A DNA stretch of 64,000 nt from Paraburkholderia sprentiae WSM5005 (lineage in GTDB: Bacteria > Pseudomonadota > Gammaproteobacteria > Burkholderiales > Burkholderiaceae), in NCBI RefSeq assembly GCF_001865575.2, contig NZ_CP017561.2, forward strand, positions 2,728,001-2,792,000, written 5' to 3'. The notes beneath the pieces were generated by a model. It saw nothing but the letters and a program-made list of their open reading frames with translations, was not told the DNA's origin and searched no databases. Shown here piece after piece: positions 55,575-64,000 of this stretch; within the stretch, counting starts at the first letter, position 1; every line of letters begins with the position of its first letter. Both the position numbers and the translations under genes were made by a program.

Positions 55575-56716
55575 CACGCTGCCCCCACGTTCGAATACAG
55601 TTGCGCGTCGCGCGCGAGATCGCCGCTCGCTTGCACGCGCTTCTTGTGACGCGCCGCGAAATCGAGCATGCGGTCGATCGGCAGACGCGCGCGCTCGCCG
55701 ATCGACCGATCGACGAAAATTTCGTTGTGGCCGCGCTCGAGCACATCGGCCAGGTTGGCGAGGCCGTTCATCGCCATCCAGGGGCAATGCGCGCAGCTCT
55801 TGCAGGTCGCGCTGTTGCCGGCCGTCGGCGCGGCAATCAGCGTCTTGCCGGGCGCGGCGAGTTGCATCTTGTGCAAGATGCCGAGGTCGGTCGCGACGAT
55901 GAAATGCGTCGCGTCGAGTTTCTGCGCGGCGTCGATCAACTGCGTGGTGGAACCGACCACGTCGGCCTGCGCGACCACGTTGGCCGGCGACTCCGGATGC
56001 ACGAGCACCTTCGCCTGCGGATAGTCGGCGCGCAGCAGATCGAGCTCGATGCCCTTGAATTCATCGTGCACGAGACACGAGCCCTGCCACATCAGCATGT
56101 CCGCGCCGGTCTTGCCCTGGATGTAGCCGCCGAGATGACGGTCCGGCGCCCAGATGATCTTCTGGCCTCGCGCATGCAGATCGGCAACGATCTCCAGCCC
56201 GATCGACGACGTTACCATCCAGTCCGCGCGCGCCTTCACGGCCGCGCTCGTGTTCGCGTACACGACCACGGTGCGCTCCGGGTGTTCGTCGCAGAACGCC
56301 GAAAACTCGTCGACCGGACAGCCGAGGTCGAGCGAACAGGTCGCATCAAGATCCGGCATCAGAATGCGCTTGTCTGGACTGAGAATCTTGGCGGTCTCGC
56401 CCATGAAGCGCACGCCCGCGACCACCAGCGTCTGCGCTTCGTGGTCGCGCCCGAAACGCGCCATTTCCAGTGAATCGGCCACGCAGCCGCCGGTTTCGTC
56501 GGCGAGCGCCTGCAATTCGGCGTCGACATAATAATGCGCGACCAGCACCGCTTTCTCGCGCTCAAGTAATGCGCCAATGCGCGCCTTCAGCGCCCGCTTC
56601 TCTTCCGCGGACGGCGTCTCGGGCACCTTAGCCCACGCCTGCCCGATCCCGCAGGCCGTGCCCTGCGCCCGAGGCCGATCGTACTCGACGGTCCTGATCG
56701 CTTGCTGCTTCATCAT
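55574..56716 (-). CDS. nadA: quinolinate synthase
   Basis: 380 residues, [4Fe-4S] enzyme condensing iminoaspartate with dihydroxyacetone phosphate. Cluster cysteines lie in DATCSLD, DE..GSCLVH and [29 protein letters not shown] near 60-74 and [13 protein letters not shown] near 102-114 bind substrate. GGAGGAG touches the first ATG, so ATG 56713 (second codon) may be the true start. First gene of nadA-nadC. Confidence 0.95.
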   Translation of the reverse strand: MMKQQAIRTVEYDRPRAQGTACGIGQAWAKVPETPSAEEKRALKARIGALLEREKAVLVAHYYVDAELQALADETGGCVADSLEMARFGRDHEAQTLVVAGVRFMGETAKILSPDKRILMPDLDATCSLDLGCPVDEFSAFCDEHPERTVVVYANTSAAVKARADWMVTSSIGLEIVADLHARGQKIIWAPDRHLGGYIQGKTGADMLMWQGSCLVHDEFKGIELDLLRADYPQAKVLVHPESPANVVAQADVVGSTTQLIDAAQKLDATHFIVATDLGILHKMQLAAPGKTLIAAPTAGNSATCKSCAHCPWMAMNGLANLADVLERGHNEIFVDRSIGERARLPIDRMLDFAARHKKRVQASGDLARDAQLYSNVGAA

Positions 56717-56793
56717 CTCCTCCGCCCTCGCGTGGCCGCCGCGGCTTGCCACTCGCGCTGCACGCGCGATGCTTTTCCACGGCCCAAAAATGC

Positions 56794-56817
56794 AAAACCC
56801 CGCCAACGCGGGGTTTT
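56794..56817 (-). terminator. Rho-independent terminator after the desaturase gene
   Basis: Stem AAAACCCCGC/GCGGGGTTTT (loop CAA region) followed on the minus strand by GCATTTTTG; 27 bases past the desaturase stop and ahead of nadA. Confidence 0.8.
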
Positions 56818-56843
56818 GTGACGTCCTGAAATTTTAATGGATT

Positions 56844-58040
56844 TCAGGCATAGCGACGCAGTCGCATCGCGAAGTCCTGCAACGCCTTGATACCGCTCTG
56901 CTCGGCGCGATGGCACCAGTCCTGCAATTGCACCAGCAGTTGCTCGCGCGACGTGTTGGAGCGCTCCCACATCGCCGCGAGTTCGTTGCGCATGTCGATG
57001 TAGGTCTTCAGCTTCTGGCTGTTGGCGAAAATCTGCGGCAACTGGAGCTTCTGCGGCTCGTTCAGGCCCGCTTCTTCCTTGTGGAACCAGCTACGCGCGC
57101 CGCGCATCACCTGATATTTTTCGCGTGCGCCGACTTCCTTGAGATGCGCGAGCTCCTGGCGGTACGCGCGCTTGATCGCCTTCGCGTAACGCGCCATCAC
57201 TTCGTAGCGGTTCGCGAGCACGGCCTGCAGCGTGTCCTGATCGAGCACCAGTTTGCCTGTGGTCAGGCGCGGCGTCGGTGCGACCTTCTTCACCTTGGCC
57301 AGACGGAACGCCTGCATGATGCGGATGTACATCCAGCCAATGTCGAACTCGTACCACTTATTCGACAACTTCGCCGACGTCGCGTACGTGTGGTGATTGT
57401 TATGCAGCTCCTCGCCACCGATGATGATGCCCCACGGGAAAATGTTGGTGCTTGCATCCGACGAATTGAAGTTGCGATAGCCCCAGAAATGCGCGAGTCC
57501 ATTGACCACGCCCGCGGCCCAGAAAGGAATCCACACCATCTGCACGGCCCAGATGGTCAGGCCGACGACGCCGAACAACGCGACGTTGATCACCATCATC
57601 AGGCTCACACCGAGGATCGGGTACTTGGTGTAGACGCTGCGCTCCATCCAGTCGTTCGGCGTACCGTGACTGAACTTGCGCATCGTTTCTTCGTTTTTCG
57701 CTTCGGTGCGATAGAGTTCGGCACCTTCGAGCAGCACCTTCCAGATGCCGCGCGTCTGCGGGCTGTGCGGATCCTCTTCGGTCTCGCACTTCGCGTGGTG
57801 CTTGCGGTGAATCGCGGCCCACTGCCCGGTTAGCATGCCCGTGGTCATCCACAACCAGAAGCGGAAAAAATGACTGGCGATCGGGTGCAGTTCCAGCGCG
57901 CGATGCGCCTGGCAGCGATGCAGATAGACGGTCACGCCGATGATCGTGATGTGCGTCGCGATCAGCGTGTACACGACGAGTTGCCACCACGAGAAATGCA
58001 GCAGCCCGTGGGCAAGGAAATCGAGCAAAGAATTCAACAA
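56844..58040 (-). CDS. membrane fatty acid desaturase (acyl-CoA delta-9 type)
   Basis: 398 residues. Four or more hydrophobic segments and three histidine boxes that hold the di-iron centre: HRCQAHRA near 42-49, HRKHH near 79-83 and HNNHHT near 216-221. The plan matches stearoyl-CoA desaturase-like enzymes that put a cis double bond in saturated acyl chains. After about 250 the C-terminus is a long charged helical region. No ATG is available in front of the conserved N-terminus and a TAA lies just upstream in frame, so the start is TTG 58040 (or the next TTG); a weak AGG site is 8 bases ahead. Confidence 0.88.
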   Translation of the reverse strand: MLNSLLDFLAHGLLHFSWWQLVVYTLIATHITIIGVTVYLHRCQAHRALELHPIASHFFRFWLWMTTGMLTGQWAAIHRKHHAKCETEEDPHSPQTRGIWKVLLEGAELYRTEAKNEETMRKFSHGTPNDWMERSVYTKYPILGVSLMMVINVALFGVVGLTIWAVQMVWIPFWAAGVVNGLAHFWGYRNFNSSDASTNIFPWGIIIGGEELHNNHHTYATSAKLSNKWYEFDIGWMYIRIMQAFRLAKVKKVAPTPRLTTGKLVLDQDTLQAVLANRYEVMARYAKAIKRAYRQELAHLKEVGAREKYQVMRGARSWFHKEEAGLNEPQKLQLPQIFANSQKLKTYIDMRNELAAMWERSNTSREQLLVQLQDWCHRAEQSGIKALQDFAMRLRRYA

Positions 58041-58240
58041 GGTAAGTTACCTGCGGAACGAGAGATACGGACCACACGCGGCGCATGTGTCATGAAAGTG
58101 AAAGCATACAGTGGGATAGGACGATATTCTACTTGAAGCGTTCCAAGTGTTTGTAACAAATAGGGATTTTTTGTACGCCATCAAGTGGGTAGCGGTTACC
58201 CGGGCACTGACGCATGTCTCGCCGGCGCGCGGAGCGGGGC

Positions 58241-59640
58241 TTAACGGCGGTCGTTGACGGCCCCGTTGGCGGCCCCGTCGACGGCCCCGAGCGACGAATC
58301 GGACGTGGCGTCGGCAACCGGATCGGTCATCGCTACCGGGTGCCGCATCGCGCCGCCCGTCGGACCGACAATGCGCACCTCGCGTTGCGCGAGCGGAATC
58401 GTGATGCCGTGCTCGGAAAACAGACGCCAGATGTTGCGGTTGACCGTCGAGCGGACGCCCCCGTGCCGTTTGCCGCATCCTCGATCCAGAAGCCCAGCTC
58501 GAGATTGATGCCGTCCGGGCCGAAGCCGACCAGAAATGGCGTCGGCGCCGGTTCGCGCAGCACGCGCGGGACGTCGACGGCGGCCTGGGCGAGCAGGGTC
58601 ATCGCCTGCTCGACGTCCGATGTGTAGGCGATCTGCACGGCCGCTTTTGCGTAGCCGCGAGTCAGATACGACGACTGATTCTGTACGACGTCGGTGATCA
58701 GCTTTTCGTTCGGAACCAGCGTTTCGATGCCGTCCAGCCCGCGCACGACGGTATAGCGCGTGCGGATCTGCGTGACGCGGCCCTGCAGGCCGCTCACGTT
58801 GATCGTGTCGCCGATCCGTAACGAGCGGTCGAGCAGAATGATGAAACCCGACACGTAGTTGCTCGCGATCTTCTGCATGCCGAAGCCGAGCCCGACGCCG
58901 AACGCGCCGCCGAACACCCCGAGCACGGTGATGTCGATCCCGACGATCGACAGGCTGATCAGGACTGCCGCGAGCACGAAGGCCGCGCGGCCGACACGTG
59001 CGACCACCACCTTCAGGTTCGCGTCGAGCGTCTTCGAGCGCATCAGACGGTCTTCGAACGACGAGCCGAGCCACATTGCGACGATCATCGTGACGCCGAC
59101 CCACAACAGCCCCGTGATCAGCGATAGCAGCGTCATGTGCGCATTGCCGATGCGAAAGCTCACGCTGTCCATCCATGCGATCACGGCGTGCTGAATGCCC
59201 AACAGCGTGAGCACCATGCCGATCCACACGACCACCGACACGATCTTCTCAACGAGAAACAGCCACGGATGCTCACCGCCGCCGCGGTTGAATACCCGCC
59301 GCGCGAAGAAGAACACGATGTAGATCAGTCCGATGCCGGCGAGCGGCACCAACGCCAGATCGAGCAGCGCGGTGTCCATGAACTGGTCGGCGATCGCCCG
59401 CGCGAGCCACACGAGCGCCGCGCCGATCAGCGGAAACGCCGCGCGGTCGAGGCTTTCCATGCCAAAACGCAGGCTCTCGTAACGCGGCAGCTGCGGCCGC
59501 ACGATCTGACGGCGCAAGGTTCGCGCGAGCAGCCATGCGACCACCAGCGTTGCGAGCAGGATCGCGACTTGCCACAGCATCACGGGCTGACCGAAGTCGC
59601 GCGCGATGCCGCTGAACATGTGGGGAAAAGTCGTACGCAT
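58241..59640 (-). pseudogene. MscS family mechanosensitive channel gene with apparent frameshift
   Basis: The first frame (from ATG 59640) encodes about 393 normal residues: four or five membrane helices, then the MscS pore helix and beta domain (VLGVFGGAFGVGLGFGMQKIASNYVSGFIILLDRSLRIGD). At a run of five Gs on the minus strand (58462-58458) homology jumps to another frame, which continues GGVRSTVNRNIWRLF and ends at 58241, giving an expected product of about 466 residues. In the original frame the tail becomes a meaningless Arg/Ser-rich stretch ending at 58333. One missing G explains this; a sequencing error in the homopolymer or a real recent mutation are both possible. Confidence 0.75.
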
Positions 59641-59666
59641 GAATGGCGCGGCCTGCAGCCGGTTGC

Positions 59667-60926
59667 CTAGCTCTGGCGCTCCAGTACGGCGGCGAAAAAG
59701 CCGTCAGTCGCGTGGCGGTGCGGCCACAGCGACAGGTAGTCGCCCATCTCCAGCTCGATGCGCTGCTCGGCGAGGACGTCGCGCGCGGGCACCAGCGCGA
59801 AATCCAGGTGATCGGCGAGGAACTGCTGCACGACCGCCTCGTTTTCCGCTTCGAGAATCGAGCACGTCGCATAGATGAGCCGGCCGCCCTTTTTCACCAG
59901 ACGCGCCGCGCTCGCGAGAATCGACGCCTGCTTCGGCGCCAGCTCGGCGACCGACTCCGGCGACTGGCGCCACTTCAGGTCGGGATTGCGACGCAGCGTG
60001 CCGAGCCCGCTGCACGGTGCATCGACGAGCACGCGGTCGATCTTGCCAGCCAGACGCTTGATCTTCGCGTCGTGTTCGCTGTCGATCAGCACCGGGTTCA
60101 CGTTCGACAGGCCGCTGCGTGCGAGACGCGGCTTCAGCTTCGCGAGACGCCGCTCGGAGATGTCGAACGCGTACAGCCGGCCGGTCGAGCGCATCGCCGC
60201 GCCGAGCGCCAGCGTCTTGCCGCCCGCGCCCGCGCAGAAATCGACGACCATCTCGCCGCGCCGCGGCGCGACCAGCGAGCACAGCAGCTGGCTGCCCTCG
60301 TCCTGCACTTCGAGCCAGCCTTGCTGGAACGCGTCGAGCTTGGTGAGCGCCGGCTTGCCGACCACGCGCACCCCGAGCGGCGCGAACGGAGTCGCGCCCG
60401 CCTCGATGCCGGCCTTCGACAGCGCGCCCAGCACGTCGTCGCGGCTCGCCTTGATCGGGTTTGCGCGCAGATCGAGCGGCGCCGGGTAATTCAGCGCGGC
60501 GGCCAGCTGTGCTAGCTCGTCGGGCTCGAAGCGCGTGCTGAGCGCCTCGCTGATCCAGCCGGGCAGATTCAGGCGAATCCGCAGCGGCAGGCTTTCCGGG
60601 TCGATCTTCGCCACGTGTTCGAGCCACGTCGCCTCGGCTTCGGTGACGAACGGCTTCAGCGCCGAGCGTCCGGCCGTTTGCATCAGGCCCAGCAGCGCCA
60701 TGCGGCGCGCCGGGCTGCCGGCGCCGCTTTCGGCCAGATGCGCGAATTCCATCCGGCGGCGCAGCACCGCGAACACCGCCTCGGCGATCAGGCCGCGCTC
60801 GGCGTGCCCGAGCTTCGGATGCGCGCGGAAGAAGCGGCTCGTGGTGGCGTCGGCGGGGCCGTTCAGCCGCAGCACTTCGGCCAGCAGCGTTTCAGTTTGT
60901 CCAATCAGAAAACCATGCAATCTCAT
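59667..60926 (-). CDS. rsmB: rRNA (cytosine-C5)-methyltransferase, RsmB family
   Basis: 419 residues from ATG 60926, which overlaps the purN stop (ATGA). N-terminal NusB-like RNA-binding part is reduced (about 1-150); the SAM site is VDFCAGAGGKTLALG near 233-247, and the two catalytic cysteines are in DAPCSGLGTLRRNPD and YATCSILEAENE. RsmB modifies C967 of 16S rRNA. The earlier open frame overlaps purN and is not coding. RsmF-like is an alternative label. Confidence 0.85.
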   Translation of the reverse strand: MRLHGFLIGQTETLLAEVLRLNGPADATTSRFFRAHPKLGHAERGLIAEAVFAVLRRRMEFAHLAESGAGSPARRMALLGLMQTAGRSALKPFVTEAEATWLEHVAKIDPESLPLRIRLNLPGWISEALSTRFEPDELAQLAAALNYPAPLDLRANPIKASRDDVLGALSKAGIEAGATPFAPLGVRVVGKPALTKLDAFQQGWLEVQDEGSQLLCSLVAPRRGEMVVDFCAGAGGKTLALGAAMRSTGRLYAFDISERRLAKLKPRLARSGLSNVNPVLIDSEHDAKIKRLAGKIDRVLVDAPCSGLGTLRRNPDLKWRQSPESVAELAPKQASILASAARLVKKGGRLIYATCSILEAENEAVVQQFLADHLDFALVPARDVLAEQRIELEMGDYLSLWPHRHATDGFFAAVLERQS

Positions 60927-61576
60927 GCGCCCTCTCCGGCGGTGTGACCGGCAAAGAGCCATTGCGGCTCCGACGGCGTAAGCGTGACGCGCGAGCCGTC
61001 CAGAGCGAGACGCCCTTCGACGAACCAGCGCACCGCGCGTGGATAAATGATGTGCTCGGTGGCGAGCACGCGTGCGGCGAGCGTCTGTGCGGTATCGCCC
61101 GCCTCGACAGGCACGGCCGACTGCGCGACGATCGGCCCGTAGTCGAGCCTTGACGTGACGAAATGCACCGACGCGCCATGCAGTCGCACACCGGCGTCGA
61201 GCGCCTGCTGGTGGGTGTTCAGGCCCGGAAAGCTCGGCAGCAGTGACGGGTGTACGTTCAGCATGCGCCCGGCGTAATGGTCGACGAAGCGCTCGGTCAG
61301 CACGCGCATGAAGCCCGCAAGCGCGACGAGATCCGGCGCGAACGCGTCGATCTGCTCGGCGAGGACCGCGTCGAAGCTGTCGCGATCCGGAAACTGGCGA
61401 TGGTCGACCACCGCCGTGGCAATGCCCTGCGACGCCGCGAATGCGAGCCCCACGGCATCGGGACGGTTGGCAATCACGGCGGCGACGCGCGCCGGCCAGC
61501 TCTCGCTTGCGCAGGCGCGCACGATGGCTTCCATGTTGCTGCCCCGTCCGGAAATCAGGATGACGAGTTTTTTCAT
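60923..61576 (-). CDS. purN: phosphoribosylglycinamide formyltransferase
   Basis: 217 residues. Uses 10-formyl-tetrahydrofolate to formylate GAR in purine synthesis. ISGRGSNMEAIV near 8-19, FMRVLT, the NVHPSLLPSFPGLNTH motif near 107-122 with the catalytic Asn and His, and the Asp in SRLDYGPIVAQ near 141-151 are all present. Start of a small purN-rsmB unit, divergent from ribF. Confidence 0.95.
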   Translation of the reverse strand: MKKLVILISGRGSNMEAIVRACASESWPARVAAVIANRPDAVGLAFAASQGIATAVVDHRQFPDRDSFDAVLAEQIDAFAPDLVALAGFMRVLTERFVDHYAGRMLNVHPSLLPSFPGLNTHQQALDAGVRLHGASVHFVTSRLDYGPIVAQSAVPVEAGDTAQTLAARVLATEHIIYPRAVRWFVEGRLALDGSRVTLTPSEPQWLFAGHTAGEGA

Positions 61577-61714
61577 GCGCGGATTTTATCATTCGGCAAC
61601 CGCGGGACCGCTGCCGCGCAGCCGTCTGTTGCGCCAAGCGTTTATAATCGATTGTTTTGCGGCAACCTGCCCGCGCCCCTATTGCAACCGCAGCGTCTGC
61701 TGCAACCCGCTATC

Positions 61715-62710
61715 GTGAGAGTCTTCCGCGGTCTTCCCAATGCCGAGAGCCGCGCGCCTTGCGCGCTGACCATCGGCAACTTCGACGGTGTCCACCGCGG
61801 CCACCAGGCTCTGCTCGCGCACGTGCGCGCGGCCGCCAACGCGCGTGGCCTGCCCGTCTGCGTGATGACCTTCGAGCCGCACCCGCGCGAGTTCTTCAAC
61901 CCGGCCGGCGCGCCGCCACGCATCGCGATGCTGCGCGACAAGCTCGAGGCGCTGCGCACCAATGGTGTCGACCGGGTCGTCGTCGAGCACTTCAACCACA
62001 CGTTCGCGAGCCAGTCGCCAGACGCGTTCGTCGAGCGGATCATCGTCAACGGGTTGCACGCGCGCTGGATCATGATCGGCGACGACTTCCGCTACGGCGC
62101 GAAACGCGCCGGCGATTTCGCGTCGCTGCAGGCGGCCGGCGACCACTACGGTTTCGAAGTCGAACAGATGGCGACGGTCGCCGATCCGTCGGGCGCGCGT
62201 ATTTCGAGCTCGGGCGTGCGCGCGGCGCTGGTCGCCGGCGACCTCGACGCGGCGCGCGCCGCGCTCGGCCGCGACTATCTGATCAGCGGCCACGTCATGC
62301 ACGGCATGAAGCTCGGCCGCGATCTTGGCTTTCCGACGCTCAATGTGCCGATCGCGCACAAGCGCCCAGCGCTGGCCGGCATCTTCGTCGTGCAGGTGCA
62401 TGGCATCGCCGAGCAACCGCTGCCGGGCGTCGCGAGCCTCGGCCTGCGCCCCACCGTCGACGATTCCGGCCGCGTGCTGCTCGAAGTGCACCTGCTCGAC
62501 TGGCACGGCGACGCGTATGGCAAACTGGTGCGCGTCGAATTTCTGAAGAAGTTGCGCGACGAGGAGAAATTCGTCGACCTCGAAACGCTGAGCGCCGCGA
62601 TCGCGCGCGACGTCGCCAATGCACGCGCATGGTTCGCCGCGCTCGGCGCCGGCACGCCGGGCAGCCGTTCCACCGGTTTCGCCACCTCGGCCACCGACCG
62701 AATTAGATAA
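61715..62710 (+). CDS. ribF: bifunctional riboflavin kinase/FAD synthetase
   Basis: 331 residues. N-terminal FMN adenylyltransferase with [12 protein letters not shown] near 19-30 and [15 protein letters not shown] near 118-132, and C-terminal flavokinase with [12 protein letters not shown] near 199-210 and the [26 protein letters not shown] segment. Start is GTG 61715 ([11 protein letters not shown]..., the usual Burkholderiaceae N-terminus); no ATG precedes the motif suitably. A TATAAT at 61643 probably belongs to its promoter. The isoleucyl-tRNA synthetase gene follows. Confidence 0.93.
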   Translation: MRVFRGLPNAESRAPCALTIGNFDGVHRGHQALLAHVRAAANARGLPVCVMTFEPHPREFFNPAGAPPRIAMLRDKLEALRTNGVDRVVVEHFNHTFASQSPDAFVERIIVNGLHARWIMIGDDFRYGAKRAGDFASLQAAGDHYGFEVEQMATVADPSGARISSSGVRAALVAGDLDAARAALGRDYLISGHVMHGMKLGRDLGFPTLNVPIAHKRPALAGIFVVQVHGIAEQPLPGVASLGLRPTVDDSGRVLLEVHLLDWHGDAYGKLVRVEFLKKLRDEEKFVDLETLSAAIARDVANARAWFAALGAGTPGSRSTGFATSATDRIR

Positions 62711-62879
62711 CAGCGCGGTTCCGGCCGGCGCGCCGCGCCGCTCGAACCGTCGCCGCGCACACCGAAGGGCGTCCGGGCTTCATGCGGAGCCGCCTGCCGG
62801 GCGCGTCCCACGCTCATCGCGCATCGCGCGCAATCCGCGCGCCGCTACGCTTAGAAACGAATTCACCGCCACCCACATC

Positions 62880-64000
62880 ATGAGCAACAAGAAAGCCGAT
62901 TCGAAACCGCAGTCCCGCTACCCGGTCAACCTGCTCGACACGCCGTTTCCGATGCGCGGCGACCTGCCCAAACGCGAGCCGCAATGGGTCAAGGAATGGC
63001 AGGAAAACAAGGTCTACGACAAGATCCGCGCCGCCTCGAAGGGCCGCGACAAGTTCATCCTGCATGACGGCCCGCCGTATGCGAACGGCGACATCCACCT
63101 CGGCCACGCGGTGAACAAGATTCTCAAGGACATGATCGTCAAGGCGCGCAATCTGGCGGGCTTCGACGCGGTCTACGTGCCGGGCTGGGACTGCCACGGC
63201 ATGCCGATCGAAATCCAGATCGAGAAGCAGTTCGGCAAGTCGCTGCCCGCCGCCGAAGTGATGCAGAAGGCGCGTGCCTACGCGAGCGAGCAGATCGAGA
63301 AGCAGAAAGCCGGCTTCCGCCGTCTGGGCGTGCTCGGCGACTGGGACAATCCGTACAAGACGATGAACTTCGCGAACGAAGCCGGCGAAATCCGCGCGCT
63401 CGCGAAAATCATGGAAAAAGGCTACGTGTTCCGCGGCCTGAAGCCGGTCAACTGGTGTTTCGACTGCGGCTCGGCGCTCGCCGAAGCGGAAGTCGAGTAC
63501 AAGGACAAGACCGATCCGACCATCGACGTGCTGTTCAGCTTCGCCGAACCGCAGAAGACCGCGCAGGCGTTCGGCCTCGCCGCGCTGCCGCGCGACGAAG
63601 GCGGCATCGTGATCTGGACCACCACGCCGTGGACCATTCCCGCCAACCAGGCGCTGAACCTGCATCCGGAAATCGTCTACGCGCTCGTCGACACGCCGCG
63701 CGGCCTGCTGATCCTCGCTGAGGAACGGGTCGAGGCGTGCCTGAAGCTATACGGCCTCGAAGGCACGATCGTCGCGACGACGCCGGGCGAAAAGCTCGTG
63801 AACCTGCGCTTCAACCACCCGCTCGCGTCCGCGCATCCGGGCTACAAGCGCACAGCGCCCGTCTATCTCGGCGACTACGTGACGACTGAAACCGGCACCG
63901 GCATCGTGCACTCGTCGCCCGCGTACGGCGTGGAAGACTTCGTGTCGTGCAAGGCGCACGGCATGGCCGACTCGGACATCATCAACCCGGTGATGGGCGA
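62880..64000 (+). CDS. ileS: isoleucyl-tRNA synthetase, N-terminal part (cut by window edge)
   Basis: 373 codons visible of about 940. Class I synthetase: the HIGH-type motif is in [15 protein letters not shown] near 61-75; [13 protein letters not shown] near 101-113 and the start of the editing domain ([20 protein letters not shown], near 243-262) follow. ATG 62880 yields the standard [11 protein letters not shown] start. The gene continues beyond the window. Confidence 0.95.
   Translation, partial: MSNKKADSKPQSRYPVNLLDTPFPMRGDLPKREPQWVKEWQENKVYDKIRAASKGRDKFILHDGPPYANGDIHLGHAVNKILKDMIVKARNLAGFDAVYVPGWDCHGMPIEIQIEKQFGKSLPAAEVMQKARAYASEQIEKQKAGFRRLGVLGDWDNPYKTMNFANEAGEIRALAKIMEKGYVFRGLKPVNWCFDCGSALAEAEVEYKDKTDPTIDVLFSFAEPQKTAQAFGLAALPRDEGGIVIWTTTPWTIPANQALNLHPEIVYALVDTPRGLLILAEERVEACLKLYGLEGTIVATTPGEKLVNLRFNHPLASAHPGYKRTAPVYLGDYVTTETGTGIVHSSPAYGVEDFVSCKAHGMADSDIINPVMG

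Noticed and set aside
58333..58460. Arg/Ser-rich C-terminus of the MscS protein as a genuine domain
   Set aside because: The conserved MscS ending is found in the other frame at the same place, so the stretch is a frameshift artefact.
60927..61637. Long N-terminal extension of rsmB
   Set aside because: This part of the frame runs through purN in another frame; the ATGA overlap at 60923-60926 marks the real start.
61250..61714. Long N-terminal extension of ribF
   Set aside because: The open frame upstream of GTG 61715 lies antisense to purN and has no similarity; the ribF family N-terminus begins at 61715.
62814..63665. Long minus-strand ORF opposite ileS
   Set aside because: It is a shadow of ileS, whose plus-strand product carries unmistakable synthetase motifs.
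1..64000. CRISPR arrays, insertion sequences or a replication origin
   Set aside because: No regularly spaced direct repeats, no transposase with flanking inverted repeats and no dnaA-box or parAB cluster were seen.

Overview
This 64 kb window is chromosomal DNA, GC-rich throughout, from a Burkholderiaceae member, most likely Paraburkholderia. The evidence is the gene families and their order: a fused ribB-like gene (ribBX) followed by ribH-nusB, radC beside rpmB-rpmG, nadB facing nadC-nadA, purN-rsmB, and ribF ahead of ileS. Codons prefer G or C in the third position, and operons often overlap by an ATGA or TGATG. I cannot name the species from sequence alone. Both ends cut a gene: a GMC oxidoreductase at the left and ileS at the right.

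Layout, left to right. 1-3091 (minus): a coupled operon of an enolase-superfamily enzyme, an internally duplicated membrane protein, a gluconate 2-dehydrogenase subunit 3-like protein and a GMC flavoprotein; it looks like a sugar or sugar-acid oxidation system. 3420-6893: riboflavin genes ribBX-ribH, then nusB and an aminotransferase. 6985-8815: a lytic transglycosylase behind a long leader with several stem-loops. 8816-20566: mostly housekeeping and small genes (ubiD, a LysE exporter, a threonine-dehydratase-like enzyme, a DUF2520 protein, yggT, a chemoreceptor, tRNA-Gly, trmB, uppP, a DUF1439 lipoprotein, a YkgJ protein). 20954-24048: tRNA-Leu followed by a lower-GC islet with a lipase/ankyrin gene pair that resembles a type VI effector and its immunity protein. 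24058-26690: a GT87 membrane glycosyltransferase and a secreted alpha/beta hydrolase.

26718-36309 (minus) is one long operon: a MurR/RpiR regulator, an isoaspartyl peptidase, a GsiABCD-type peptide ABC transporter, a DmpA-like aminopeptidase and a DppA-like D-aminopeptidase. Peptides would be imported and cut by three hydrolases that act on non-standard peptide bonds. A perfect palindrome and two weaker copies lie upstream of the regulator. 36516-43760: an MFS transporter, rsuA, an SDR-like enzyme, a 2Fe-2S reductase, argD with a GNAT gene, and a GYD-domain gene. Upstream of argD is a 16-codon ORF with four consecutive Arg codons followed by a terminator hairpin, which is a candidate arginine attenuator.

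43892-49003 (minus): a complete branched-chain amino acid ABC transporter (livK, livHMGF). 49546-52697: ispH and fkpB, then radC and rpmBG on the other strand. 52925-56716: NAD biosynthesis, nadB convergent with nadC-nadA. 56844-64000: a fatty acid desaturase, an MscS channel gene with an apparent one-base frameshift, rsmB and purN, ribF and the start of ileS.

The items most worth following up are the argD leader, the structured leader of the lytic transglycosylase, the operator set and peptide-scavenging operon under the RpiR regulator, the lipase/ankyrin islet beside tRNA-Leu, and the mscS frameshift.
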